From contig CM037777.1 in the NCBI GenBank assembly GCA_021229015.1, forward strand, positions 55,753,089-55,817,088: a stretch of 64,000 nt of DNA. The letters are read 5' to 3'. This document shows, in pieces, positions 45,961 to 57,649 of the stretch. The notes beneath the pieces were generated by a model. The model was given only the letters and a program-made list of their open reading frames with translations, did not search any database and was not told the DNA's origin. Each line of letters opens with the position of its first letter. Position 1 is the first letter of the stretch. This DNA comes from Solen grandis. Lineage: Eukaryota > Mollusca > Bivalvia > Adapedonta > Solenidae. The position numbers were made by a program, and so were the translations under genes.

Positions 45961-47217
45961 TTACTTTTTATCAATAAAATCATATAATATATTATTTAAT
46001 GTCTTAAAGAAGTCTGTGCTTGGTGTAGGTAAACTAATAAACAAATGTGTCAACAGTGGAAGCAAAAGAGCCTTGATAACAGTATTTTTTTCTATTGGGG
46101 TCAACTTTCTTTTTTTCCAATTACTAATGTATGTTTTAATTCTCAACAATTTAGAATTAAAGTTTAAAGTTTCCATCATAGACAAATCAACATCAAATAG
46201 CAATCCTAATAATTTGAATTGTGTATCTCCCCAATTTAATTTCCATCTTGTTTTTATTGAATGTGCACTATATTTTAATGAACCAATCCAAACTACTTTT
46301 GTTTTATCGTAATTTGCTCGTAATCCAGACAACAGAAAAAATTCATTAAGTAAGTCTAAAACTGAATTTAAAGTATTTTCTGTACCATCTAATAGCAAAT
46401 ATGTGTCGTCTGCAAATTGTGAAAGTTTAATATATTCATTTCCATCAATCTTTATTCCTTTAATATTTTTACTTTTTCTTATCTTAATGGCTAAAATTTC
46501 AGCACAAAAAATAAAGATATATGATGAGATATGATCTCCTTGCCTGCATCCTCTTTTTACTTTAAAGAATTCAGACAAATAACCATTTATTTGAACACTT
46601 GTTTCAGTATTATATAAAAACATCCTAATCCATTTCCGAAAAGAATCGCCAAAATTAAAGAATGTTAGGGTTTGTTCAATGAATTTAAAAGAAACTGAAT
46701 CAAAGGCTTTTTCAAAATCAATCAACTTTACTAATCCTGGTATATTATTATCTTCAGTATATTTCATTACATCATACAGCAGTCGTGTGTTGTCACCTAT
46801 GAATCGACCTTTAATAAAGCCTGTTTGATCTGTAGATATAAGTGAACTTAATACTTTTTTTAACCTATTAGCGATTGTGCCCGATGCAATTTTATATAAT
46901 ACATTCAAAAGGGTTATTGGCCTTAAGTTTTTTAAAAAATGCTTTGGTTTGTTATCCTTAGGTATGCATGTAATGATACCCATCTTAATATTTCTCGAGA
47001 AAGAATTTGATTTAAAAGCATCATTTAAAGCTCTAACTACAAAATATCCAAGTTTCTTCCAGAAAACCTTAAAAAAAATTGAACTGAAACCATCAGGTCC
47101 GGGACTTTTGTCATTTTTCATACTTTTTAGTGTATCAGATACCTCTTTATATGTTAAAAAACCCTCTAGCATCTCAGCCTCATCACTATCTAGTTTACTA
47201 GCATCTAATCCTTCCAT
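45961..47217 (-). pseudogene. Reverse transcriptase of the L1/Tx1-like LINE
   Basis: 418 open codons. Contains SPGPDGFSSIFFKVFW, NLRPITLLNVLYKI, DQTGFIKGRFIGDNTRL, LIDFEKAFDSVSF (first catalytic Asp), GCRQGDHISSYIF and the catalytic FADDTYLLLDG. All catalytic residues that I can check are intact in this fragment. The frame stops at a T/A run near 45955. Clade assignment is from motif style only. Confidence 0.9.
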
Positions 47218-47769
47218 TTCTTTTTGTATATTAGAGTCTTTTGTGTTTGACTGACTATATAAATGTTCATAAAAGAATTGAGCTTCTTGCAGAATATTTT
47301 TACTATCAGATATAATTGTACCATCCTCTTTTTCAATAAATGTTAATGTTCTATTTTCATTATATATTTTTTCAAGATTACAGAAATAACTAGTGACTTT
47401 CTCTCCATGTTCAATCCACCGTGCTCTTGATCTTATAAGTGAACCTCTATTTTTTATATTTCTTAATTCATAAAGCTCATTTTGTAAAAAAATTTTTTTT
47501 TTTCTTAAATTCTAATTTTTTTTTTTTTTTCTTTTGCTTTATAGCTTGAATAAATAATGTTTTTCCACGAATTTCCATTAATAATGTTTCTAAAAATAGT
47601 TGATCATTTATTACAAATTCTATGTGCTCTTTATCAATTTGTTCAACATTATCAAAATTATGAAACAGGTACACAATATTGCTGTATAATTTCATTAATT
47701 TTCTTGTTAATGCACTTTATATAGTTGATATCATGTAGTAAGGCATTATTGAATTTCCACAAGCCTTTT

Positions 47770-49060
47770 CCATGACAAAATTTTATTTTTATTTATTAAA
47801 TTATCTATTCTGACTGAAGAAAAGCACATTTCCATGTATATAATTGAATGGTCTGATTTATAACTTATATCAATATCACAGTTCCTTAAAGTCCCAGTAT
47901 CTTGTAGATGTTAGACCTAAATCCGAATATACTTACAACATATATAATTCAGTTTTAATTTTATCACTCAAAGACTTTGAGAAATGCCTAATTTACAGGA
48001 AAGATTCTATTAGAAAAAATGCAAATTGTGGCTGTCTCGTTCTATATTTAGCTCAGAACAATGACAGCATAAGATTAACATGCAGGGGATTTTTCAGAAG
48101 TTCATGGATTTTCTTCCTATCTCCTCTACTACTGTGTATCAATATTTATTCAGTCTATAGAAAAAGTCAATGAACTTCTGAAACACCCTATGTACACCGA
48201 GACATCCGTGGTTTTACTGAACAGTGTGTTTCAGAACAAGCTCCGCCCATCTTTCTCACTATTTTGCCCTGTCTCAACAACTAAGACTTCCGGGTGAATA
48301 TTTCATTAGGTGGACTGAATTTAACATTCAGAGGTTAATCAAACATCATTTAAGGCTTTGCTAATTAGAAATTTTGAAAAATATATTTTTCCCAGCTAAA
48401 AAGCACTGGGGCTTTAAATAGGTCATCATATTATTGGTTATAAGAAAAAAATATAATCTTCCCTGTTGTAATGGGTTGAGTCTCCGCCATGTATATTTCT
48501 GCGATGTATTATTAAGTTCCCTAAATGGATCTATTAAATTTCTATCTGTAATATATGATAACAATTTATTTCTTGCTTTAATATTATGATTTACAGATTT
48601 ATAATTTCTATAGTCTATTTCTGGGCTTAAAACAAGGTTAAAATCTCCAACAAGAATATATGAATCTTTTGTATCAAAACTATCAAGCATTTTGAACACA
48701 TTTTCGAAAAACATTGGACTATCTTTATTTAGAGCATATATATTTACCAGTACAAAATTAACATCATTAAATAATAGTTCTAAGATGATTAAGTTACCAT
48801 TGCTATCTTTTTTCTAATTTATGACCTTAATACCTAAGTTTCTCCTGAATAGAATAGATACTCCTCTTGCATTTGATTTTCCATGACTATGATAGCAATA
48901 ACCATTCCACTCTGCGTAAATCATTTTTCCATATCTTGTGTAAAATGTGTTTCTTGCAGACAGAGTATGTCTACCTTTTTTTCTTTGAATAATTTAAATA
49001 TATCTTCTTTTTCGTCTATTGTTCAAACCACGACAATTGTAAGAGAAAATATTAATATTA
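47770..49060 (-). pseudogene. Endonuclease domain of the L1/Tx1-like LINE, interrupted
   Basis: Fragments of an APE-type endonuclease on the minus strand: an early block with the catalytic Glu region (ARNTFYT-like, near 48950), RGVSILFRRNLG (about 48840-48875), SYILVGDFNLVLSPEIDY (48600-48660), YTWRRLNPLQQGR, then YKSDHSIIYMEM near 47810-47860. Stops and shifts separate them. Between about 47885 and 48400 a foreign insert of about 500 bases separates the last two blocks. Confidence 0.75.
47885..48400. mobile_element. Insert inside the LINE endonuclease, with an inverted repeat
   Basis: Sequence unlike the flanking LINE. It contains tttttcagaagttcatggat and aatgaacttctgaaacaccc (48089-48187), an imperfect inverted repeat. 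A 109-codon plus-strand frame (47844-48173) covers half of it but shows no domain. Boundaries estimated from where endonuclease homology stops and resumes. Confidence 0.45.
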
Positions 49061-49589
49061 AGTCATTTGTTTTTTTAGTAAGAAGAGAATAATCTATGAA
49101 GCAAATCATTATTGTACAGTAATCATATTCAGTTGCAGTGAATATGAACCATTTGTATATATTTTTCATTTCTAATGGTATATTACACTGTAATTGTAAA
49201 ATAAAGGGGAAAAAACATGTAAGAAATTAGAAAAATGCTATTCAAAGGTTGTAAATGCCAATGAATAGAACAAATAAACAATCTCTGAGTCTTCACCTAT
49301 TTGCATATTAATATAAATTTTTAGTATGTCTTATGTGCATCTGCTGAAACAAATCAAGAGAGTTCATATGTTCAAGAAAAATATGACATATACAAATCAA
49401 GAAAGTTTTTATGTTCAAGAAACAATATGACATATACATATACATGTATAACATCAAATAATATGTATATATATCCATATACTATTTGATGTAAAAAGGC
49501 AGTAACATTGCTTTTATAAAAGTTGAGACAATTCATGCATGATTTATTGGACTTATTAATATAACAATACTCGGCTTGTATGATACTCA

Positions 49590-49680
49590 TATCATATATA
49601 TATATATGTACGAACACATACATACACACATACATCTATATGCACATACACATAATATATATACATACACAAACGAACAA
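49590..49680. repeat. TA/CA compound microsatellite
   Basis: Runs of (TA)n and (CATA)n just before the A-run that ends the inserted LINE. Low complexity. Confidence 0.85.
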
Positions 49681-49729
49681 CATATTTTCTTTCAACAGAA
49701 AAGCTATCATTTCTACTGTAAGTGGCATC

Positions 49730-49758
<29 letters not shown>

Positions 49759-49763
<5 letters not shown>

Positions 49764-51840
49764 ATTCAATTCTTTGTTGACTTCCTCATACTTCCCTGTA
49801 GCCTGGAAACTTGCTAATGTTTCACCAATATTTAAAAAATCAGATCCTTCTAATCAAGAAAACTACAGACCTATTTCACTGCTAAGTTGTCTTGTCAAAA
49901 TAATGGAACGTTGCGTTCATAAACATCTCTATAACTACTTAGTTTCTAATAACTTACTAACAAAATTACAATCAGGATTTATACGTGGAGATTCTACAGT
50001 TAATCAGTTAGTGTATATCTATAACGACATTTGTAAAGCCATTGATGAGGGCAAAGAGGTCAGAGCAGTGTTTTGTGATATCTCAAAAGCATTCGATAGG
50101 GTTTGGCACAAAGGTCTCCTTTATAAACTTTCGCATTTCGGCATTCAAGGGCGTCTCCTATGTTGGTTCAAATCTTATCTTTCTTCCCGTCGTCAAAGAG
50201 TAGTCTTTGCCAATGCCTCCTCTGACTGGTCAGCTGTTTCTTCTGGTATCCCCCAAGGATCAATTTTAGGCCCTCTTTTATTTCTTTTATATATTAATGA
50301 TATTGTCACCAAAATACATTCTAATGTCAGGCTGTTCGCTGACGACACCAGTCTGTATATTATCGTCGAGGACCCAGTTACTGCATCCATTTCTCTCAAT
50401 CAAGACCTGGAAAATATTTTATCATGGTCCAAAACTTGGCTGGTATCTTTTAATCCTTCGAAAACTCAAACAATGACATTTTCACGCAAATTAATAAAGC
50501 CATTACATCCAGATTTACAATTTGACAAGGTGATTCTCAAACCTGTAAATGAACACAAGCACCTCGGGGTTATCCTTTCTAACGATTGTAAATGGAATTC
50601 GCATATTACTTTCACTCTCCGTAAAGCATGGAAGCGTATTGGTCTACTTAGATCCTTTAAATATATTCTTAGTCGTAAAAGTCTACATCGCTTTTATATT
50701 TCTAACATTCGTCCATTGCTTGAATATGGTGACGTTATTTGGGACAACTGTTCTCAGCAGTTAAAATCTGATCTAGAGGCCGTACAGATAGAAGCAATGC
50801 GAATTATAACCGGTGCATCTAAATACTGTAATACTAACAAACTCTCTATTGATTGTAACATTGAAAATTTAGAAGAAAGGCGCAAGTAACATAAACTTCT
50901 CTTGATATATAAAATGAAAAACAATCTTGCTCCTGACTATTTATGCAAAATGTTACCTGAACCACCGACACAGAGATTCCATTTCCGTAATACACTTATG
51001 ATTCCTTCCGTTCTTTGTAGAACACAGCTTTACAATTCCTCCTTCTTACCGTCGAGCATTCGAGAATGGAACTCGCTTGATAATTCCGTGAAATCATGTA
51101 CATCGCTAATTTCATTCAAGAACACTCTTAACCGACATCTTCCATGCACAAACCCCCTCTTTAACGTAGGTACTAGACGACAACAAATTCTTCACACAAG
51201 ACTAAGACTTTCATGTAGCTCGCTAAATGAGGACCTCTATAGGAGATCTCTCTCCGAAACACCTATATGTAGATGCGGTTCGATTGAATCCGTACAACAT
51301 TTTCTTCTAACTTGTCCTTTCTATTCACGATAACGTCATTACTTTTTTGAAAATTTGCCTTGTCCTACCACACTGAACAATCTTTTATACGATGATGAGC
51401 GACTTAGTTTTGAAGAAAATAAACATATTTTTCAGACAGTTTAGAAATATATAGCAGCGACAAATCGTTTTTCTTGTTAAAGTCAACGTGACGATGTCTC
51501 GAGTTAGACTTTTCATTCTATCTGATTACGATTTAATCTTTTCATCTCTCTTCTGCAATTCTTATTTTTTATTTTTATTTCAAACATATAAATTGACTAA
51601 CACTTAAAGATTCTCACCACCTTAACTTATGGACTTTCTTTTTTTCTCTATGAAAGTATGAAGATATATCCGAGCTATGAATTTTTGCCACAACTATTTG
51701 CGTACTAATGTACTTATGTAAATGTTTTTTCCTAGAAGAGGGATTTTTATAAGTTGTAAATCAACTTTTTTCCCAATTCTAGCTTTATTTCGCAACAATG
51801 TATACATGTATCAAATGTATTATATGGCAAATAAATATTG
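49759..51840 (+). pseudogene. Right part of the plus-strand LINE: reverse transcriptase to 3' end
   Basis: Reverse transcriptase of the jockey/CR1 group: ANVSPIFKKSDPSNQENYRP, LTKLQSGFIRGDSTVNQ, VFCDISKAFDRVWH (catalytic Asp), SSGIPQGSILGPLLFLLYIN and RLFADDTSLYI (catalytic pair) are all intact. In-frame TAA codons interrupt it at 50887-50889 and 51331-51333. Homology continues across both, with the C-terminal motif ICRCGSIESVQHFLLTCPFY at about 51265-51325. The 3' untranslated part ends near aaatattgtttaaacc at 51831-51846, directly followed by the 22-bp tandem repeat. Confidence 0.92.
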
Positions 51841-52000
51841 TTTAAACCAAGATAAACATATACTTAACTCAAGATAAACAAATACTTAACCCAAAATAAA
51901 CATATACTTAACTCAAGATAAACATATACTTAACTCAAGATAAACATAAACTTAACCCAAGATAAACATATACTTAACTCAAGATAAACAAATACTTAAC
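51837..52000. repeat. 22-bp tandem repeat running into the assembly gap
   Basis: About seven units of the type caagataaacatatacttaa, with only point variation, stopping at the N run. There are no spacers, so it is a minisatellite and not a CRISPR array. The true length is hidden by the gap. Confidence 0.95.
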
Positions 52001-52100
52001 NNNNNNNNNNNNNNNNNNNNNNNNNNNNNNNNNNNNNNNNNNNNNNNNNNNNNNNNNNNNNNNNNNNNNNNNNNNNNNNNNNNNNNNNNNNNNNNNNNNN
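52001..52100. other. Assembly gap (100 N)
   Basis: Exactly 100 N bases, placed where the tandem repeat breaks the assembly. Confidence 0.99.
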
Positions 52101-52114
52101 ATCACACTGTTCAC

Positions 52115-52339
52115 ATGTATAAATGTTCAACATGCTTGAAAGTATTCCCTAACAGGAAAAACGCGAAGAGGCATATCCGGATTCATCCTGAGGCATCCCT
52201 TATTTTTGAGGTTAGAGAGAACCCGGTGTACACAGACCCTGGTGATATTAAGGTACCTGGACCTGCACTAAAGCTTCCCAATAGACAAGAGTCTGCTAAG
52301 GTCGAACAAGCGCTATACATTCCAATGTTTCAAGGATAG
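52115..52339 (+). CDS. C2H2 zinc-finger fragment next to the gap
   Basis: 74 codons with one classical C2H2 finger at the start (YKCSTCLKVFPNRKNAKRHI, then RIH; C-x2-C-x12-H-x3-H), followed by a hydrophilic linker. Whether the Met at 52115 is a start or an internal residue is unknown because the gap lies 14 bases upstream. A second frame just after it (52290-52395) encodes a glutamate-rich helix-like stretch (AELAREIEEMDKE) ending at gag|gtgggt. Either a splice or a frameshift may join the two. Fingers of this type are found in host transcription factors and in some transposon proteins. Confidence 0.5.
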   Translation: MYKCSTCLKVFPNRKNAKRHIRIHPEASLIFEVRENPVYTDPGDIKVPGPALKLPNRQESAKVEQALYIPMFQG

Positions 52340-52399
52340 GGAATACCGACAACAGGCAGAGCTGGCGCGAGAGATTGAGGAAATGGACAAGGAGGTGGG

Positions 52400-55030
52400 T
52401 TTCTCCTGAAATTTTGTTAATATTAGGTGTTCTGTAATATTTTTCCTGTTATTCCTTATAGTTAAAGAAATATTACAGCTGTAAGCTTCGGCATTGTTGA
52501 TTTATAACCGTGTTGTCTTACATTATGTTAAATTGTTTATGAATCGGTGTTGTATTTTGTATAAAGTCGCAGCTGACTTTAATGTTTATGAATCAATAGT
52601 GTATTTTGTATAAGAGACATATTTGACTTTAATGTCAAATGAATTATGATATCGTTTAAAAGAATATAGATTTATTACCTTAGATTTTGGGTAGTATATA
52701 TATAAAGATTGATACTTTATGATTATGTCTAAAGTAGCCAAACATTGTGTTATTTACAGTGAAAAATGTCATATCTCTTGTTGAAATATAGCTTACTTTC
52801 ATATTGAAGTAACGATATTTTTTGTAAGGGATGAAGAGTGTAACAGAGTTACCATTCTTATTCATTTGTCAGTCGCTCACTATTTTACTCATCTATTTTT
52901 ACCGTTGTAATTAAGAAAGTTGAACATTGTGTCAGTGATGGTTAAATATATATAAACAACTCACATTTCACGTGCCTATTGGTTTGCAGAACCAGTTTTA
53001 TTTCTATAAATATAGCGGTTGAAGAAGATTTGTATTCACCGAAGTTGAATTTGGTACCTTTTTGTCAGCAGTATTGTTATTAACGTTTCAACCAATCAGA
53101 TTATAGAATTTATTGTACTCTGAAACTGGTTCCTGCATTATAACAACCGGGTATGCTAGAATGCGGGAATCAGTCGTTAAACCGCTAAGTACGAGCTGGG
53201 AAATACGTGAATTTGGTCACTCCAGATTGAGGTCAGTTCCATAAGAGTATTTGCTCAGCGAGCTGGCCTATGAGTTTTATGCGAGAGTTTCCCATGCTCT
53301 TGTGAAAATAGATTAATATTAAATTAACATAGTTGCCTTTGTATTGAATTTGACAACATTAATGAATATTATATCTTTTTAATTAATTTGGTTTGTAAAG
53401 CATCCATTTAGCATCATACGGTTGACGCTGTCGGCTGATGCACTGGATACCGATGGAAGCCACTCAAAGTTTTGATGCTTATATGTACCTATCGTTTTGC
53501 TTTACTCATTTATTTATATATAATAAAAGTAGCGAAGCTTATCATACATATGTCATCTCACCTGTGATGATGGCAAGCGCGTTGCGGGTAAGGGAGATTT
53601 AGCTGACTATATACTTCTGCTGGACTCTTCGAATATGATAGGTCTCATTATAATGTTACTGTATGTAATAGACACAAAGTGATGTTGTGCGGAGTACTAA
53701 TAAAATTTAAATGGCGTTTGCCGGAAATAAGGAAAACCCATTAAATTATTATAAGCCTTATCATTGCCTTAGTGACGATCATTATCCAAAAGCTTTGCCT
53801 CGCATTAGTGAATATAGATAACTAGATGCCCGCAAAATTACCAGAGAATGACGGAAATCGTACTGGAAAACGGTTGTTTCAACACTAAATTTTGAAATGA
53901 TGGACAATTGCAACTTCAATATTGTTTATTATCCATACCTTGATGGTGATTCACCTCGTGCAACATCCTATGGTATTTATATATCCTAACTTACTAGGTT
54001 TGCACGAATATTTACATGAGCTGAATATTTCAGCGCCAGAAATTTGTTTAATTTTGGTAATTTGTTATAACAAGACTTTGATTTCACAAGTTAAAAGGGG
54101 CGTTTTCGAAATTCTTTCAGCGATATGAATAAAAGAAACACTTATGCGACAGGGAATTAGCAATACTGCATTTTGTTGGACTATACTTCAAGAGTAACAA
54201 AATCATGGGTATCAACAACTTTTCTTAGGTCTTAACAAAACGTATCAGAAAAATTATAACTAAATTATTCCTTGTATTATATTGCTTGCATATGACCCTT
54301 TTACAGTCAAGAACTTGCATTGTTTTTAAATTACACGATGACTGGGCAGGTGTCGAGACTGCATGAACAAGGTGACTTTTGAAGCCTTTAGTTTGGTCTG
54401 TCATTGGGTAGTTTTTCTTTGTATCTCTTCAGTCGTACCTACGACAACTTAAGCAGTCAACATTTTCATAATGTGAGACTTTATAGCAGGTACATGTATA
54501 ACTTCTGAAATTGATTTTTTATTGTGATGAATATTCGTCAATAGATCAACATATTTTAACTCTCATGTGGGTAAGACATATCTACCTTGGCACTCCTAAA
54601 AATCATAGTTTGATGATGATAATAATGATTATGTTTTAATTCGACGGAGCTGTGTTAAGTGCACCGGGATGTGATTTTTGACCCTTAAAAATAGTATTTC
54701 TGGTGTCAGAAGGGTCAGAATTTTAATGGTGTAACTTTTGCTTAATAGAATGTTTCATAAATTTGTTTCGTTCTCCAAATTGTGTATGAGGACGTTATGT
54801 AACTAATTCAGCTTCATAATATCATTATCTCCCATAATACTTTGAAATTGGGTTATTGTTTTGGATATTAATATGAATATGGTGAAATGGATAGTCAGCC
54901 ACAGGGTGTTGCAAACCGAGGTAAAAACCGAGGTATCGCGAAACGACCTCAGACCGGCCTTAATTAATGTGTTTAAAAAGGAAGTATTTCATCTCTTACC
55001 GAATTTACACAATTAACATGTTTTTGTTGT
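52400..55030. other. Non-coding stretch, no gene recognised
   Basis: AT-rich with no conserved frame. A 68-codon frame at 53922-54128 has no recognisable domain. Confidence 0.45.
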
Positions 55031-55031
55031 T

Positions 55032-55033
<2 letters not shown>

Positions 55034-55066
<33 letters not shown>
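55034..55066. repeat. CT microsatellite
   Basis: Uninterrupted (TC)n of about 16 units. Confidence 0.95.
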
Positions 55067-55068
<2 letters not shown>

Positions 55069-55858
55069 CATACATCAAAGGTTAAAGCATGATATTTTAT
55101 TTATTGATTTGTATATTACACAAAATTAACTAATATACAAACTGGTAACAATTCCGGGTTTCCTATACGGTAAATAGGGGAAATTGCTTTATGTAAAATG
55201 TTATCTTGTTTACTTTATTATATGTTATATATTGTTACGAAAGAGGTAATATGATAGTTAAAAATATTTTTTTAAAAATCCTTTCGACGAAATGTAAATG
55301 TCACTTGCACCAAAATTGAGTAGATGTTATCTATCAGATCGATTAGTATATGCTGTTTGGAAAATTCTTTAATGGACATTATTTGTTAAATACGGGTTGT
55401 GAGTCTTTCCTCATAATTAAAACGACGTTTGTTTGTTCTTTATGATGATTTTTTTCTCCACATTGCTAGAATATTTACAGCTTCTTAATTCATCAACAAA
55501 TGCGTTTTCTTTAATTATTTTTAAATTACATTCCATGTGATACTTTAAACCGAGATTACTGTTGATCCTACGATTGGTTGTTGATTTTTGTAGTTAACGT
55601 CTAATTTAGAGTGCGCTAGCTGTGTATAATTTATAATTTGACCGCCTGTTCATCGTACGTTTAATTTTGTTTCAACATACATGCTGGATATCATGAATGC
55701 CGTGACATCTAGTGTAAGTATTTGGTAAATTTTCTTTCTTCTTATTTATTTATTTTTTTTTTTTTAATTTTTTGGTTATGTAATTCCTTGTTTAAGGGAT
55801 TGTACTGTCTTTGGGGGACCAAGTGTTTGTAGTGTTTTCATGCTTATATGTATATACT
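55067..55858. other. Non-coding stretch
   Basis: Nothing called. A possible short exon end (gacatctag followed by tgtaagta at 55706-55722) is too weak to annotate. Confidence 0.4.
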
Positions 55859-55901
55859 CCTCTCTCTCTCTCTCTTTATCTCTCTCTCTCCCCCCCCCCC
55901 T

Positions 55902-55928
<27 letters not shown>
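55859..55928. repeat. Compound CT microsatellite
   Basis: (CT)n interrupted by a C-run at 55889-55901. It produces spurious open frames on both strands (Arg/Glu-rich or Ser/Leu-rich). Confidence 0.95.
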
Positions 55929-55934
<6 letters not shown>

Positions 55935-56805
55935 GAATTTAAAAAATCTCAAATACACTATATTTTTAAGACAGGACATTGCTGCTTTAATAAAAGTGGT
56001 TAGTTTTCATGGTGTAGACAAATGTGTACATATTTTTTCTTCATCATGTGAACTGGTAACTGCAATTCAAAGGCTCATTCACTGCAATTATTAAAAAAAC
56101 AGTGACAAATTCCAGCTTCTTATTTACAGGCACTTATGAAAACAATAATATTCAAATAAAGGACAAGCAAGAGCTTCCATTTATTAAAAAACATTTATTT
56201 GTACTCTAGGAATGCAGTTCAACAGAATTCATAACTTTACTGTGTTGTTAAGGACTTAAAATTGCTATTTTATATCATTTAGCAAAAGGAGATCACTCAT
56301 GAAATTATTACCAGTACATAGGAATGGTTATCTCCCCTTTATTATGTTTTTGGATTTATTTTCTTTTTTTTCTGTAGTCTCCTTTAATGATTTATATTTA
56401 TTATTATTTAACTCTGTGTACTGGGTTGGGCAGCCAATTCTCATTCAGGTCCTGGATAGCCATTCCTATTCTATCAGCTGCTTTCTGCTCTTAGCTGGAG
56501 GTCAAATATGTCCATTCATTTTAGCTAATATGTACCAGCATCACCTGTCACCCATTTAGGCATCATTTGACCCTTCTGCCAGTCCATGATCATGCTGGGG
56601 TGTTTGACTCATGGTAAAGAGTTTGAACCTTATGATACAGCTTGCCTTTGGTGTGATTTAGTGTGAGATGTAGTTGCAGTTAGTGCATTTCAAGGCAGGA
56701 GATACTTTTTTCTCCTTCCCACCCATAAATTTGGCTGATGACAGCTGATTGACTTTTGATTATGACCTTAATATACATCATCATAGCCCATGGAAGTCAC
56801 CTCAC
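55929..56805. other. Probable dispersed repeat, no gene recognised
   Basis: The part from about 56300 to 56800 is less AT-rich than its surroundings and reads like old mobile-element sequence, but I find no second copy in the window and no protein homology. Confidence 0.35.
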
Positions 56806-57026
56806 CTTCCACATGTCGTATGCCCAAAGTTAAAGCTGCATTCTGCTGTTTCTGATGAGAGGCCTAGATGTGGGTCCATGTTAGCCGAAGGCGCCTGTGC
56901 TGTTTTAGGAGTGGACTTTCTTTGCTTTACGGATTGGTCCTCAGTCTCAAAGGCCTCTCTGCTGCAGTCAGTATGTGTCATGTAGGTGTCCATAGATGAA
57001 GAGTCAGTCAGTTTCAAGCCTTTGCT
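56806..57026 (-). CDS. Possible internal coding exon, unknown protein
   Basis: On the minus strand, 221 bases are open from an acceptor-like catattccacag to a donor ggaag|gtgagg, entering in phase 0 and leaving in phase 2. Composition is GC-richer than the neighbourhood. The product is Ser/Thr-rich and polar (HTDCSREAFETEDQSVKQRK, then STPKTAQAPSA), as in a disordered linker. The plus strand is also open over much of it, and no partner exon was found. It could equally be part of a mobile element. Confidence 0.3.
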
Positions 57027-57645
57027 CTGTGGAATATGATCAGTTTTAAGTGTGCGGCCATGTCACCTCTCATTGTGTTGATGAAAGTTTTTTTGCTTAA
57101 ATGTTGATATTTTTATAAGGATTTTGGTGAAAATCAGACCTATATATACTGAGAATGTGAATTTTGCAAGGTTTATAAACTTAGCATTAATATTGATAAA
57201 ACAAAAAATATTCTTTATGCAAAAAGCAGGCTCGATATAGTTTTTTTTTTTTTTTTTTTTTTTTTTTTACGGTTTTTGCTACATAGGATTATATGTTTCC
57301 AACCGATTATCAATGTTCAAAATGGCAGAGAATGTTTCAGATAAAGCAAAAATGGTATTAATACATATATTTCACTCTTTTAATCAATATAAAAGTCTTC
57401 CATATTCATTATTTTTCAAAATATTTGACCCTAAAATCGCGCCAAGGATAAATTGCTGATATTGTGTATAATCTGTTCATTTAAAAGCTTGTAAACGTTT
57501 TCTAAATATTGGAACTCTTGCTCGTAATAATGCTGTCTTAGGGGACTTAGGTAGATTCGCAATATATTTTTATGCGCCAAAGCATTGCATTAAATACTAG
57601 TTGCGAATAAAAAATATACTAAAACAAAGATAGCTTAGATTGTGT
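57027..57645. other. Non-coding stretch with a 30-base T run
   Basis: A T homopolymer lies at about 57240-57269. Nothing else recognised. Confidence 0.45.
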
Positions 57646-57649
57646 TATG

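Larger units (their letters stand above)
43435..49758 (-). mobile_element. L1/Tx1-like LINE inserted into the plus-strand LINE
   Basis: Minus-strand element flanked by the 13-bp duplication aaactattcaatt. Order on the minus strand: endonuclease (about 49060-47770), reverse transcriptase (47217-45961), C-terminal cysteine domain (45655-45230), further coding (45233-44958) and a 3' untranslated part. The 3' end lies at the left and meets a T-run on the plus strand (an A tail on the minus). The 3' part is present twice because of a tandem duplication. At the right edge stands a run of 29 A (plus 49733-49761) that a simple minus-strand insertion does not explain. Confidence 0.85.

Noticed and set aside
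45878..47254. Plus-strand frames of 125-144 codons
   Set aside because: Antisense to the L1/Tx1-like reverse transcriptase.
51837..52000. Regular direct repeats that might suggest a CRISPR array
   Set aside because: Units of 22 bp are contiguous with no unique spacers, and the context is a eukaryotic LINE.
55690..55722. Possible short first exon ending before gtaagta
   Set aside because: Only about ten codons, no partner exon, and no promoter evidence.
55776..56094. Arg/Glu-rich minus-strand and Ser/Leu-rich plus-strand frames
   Set aside because: Produced by the CT microsatellite.
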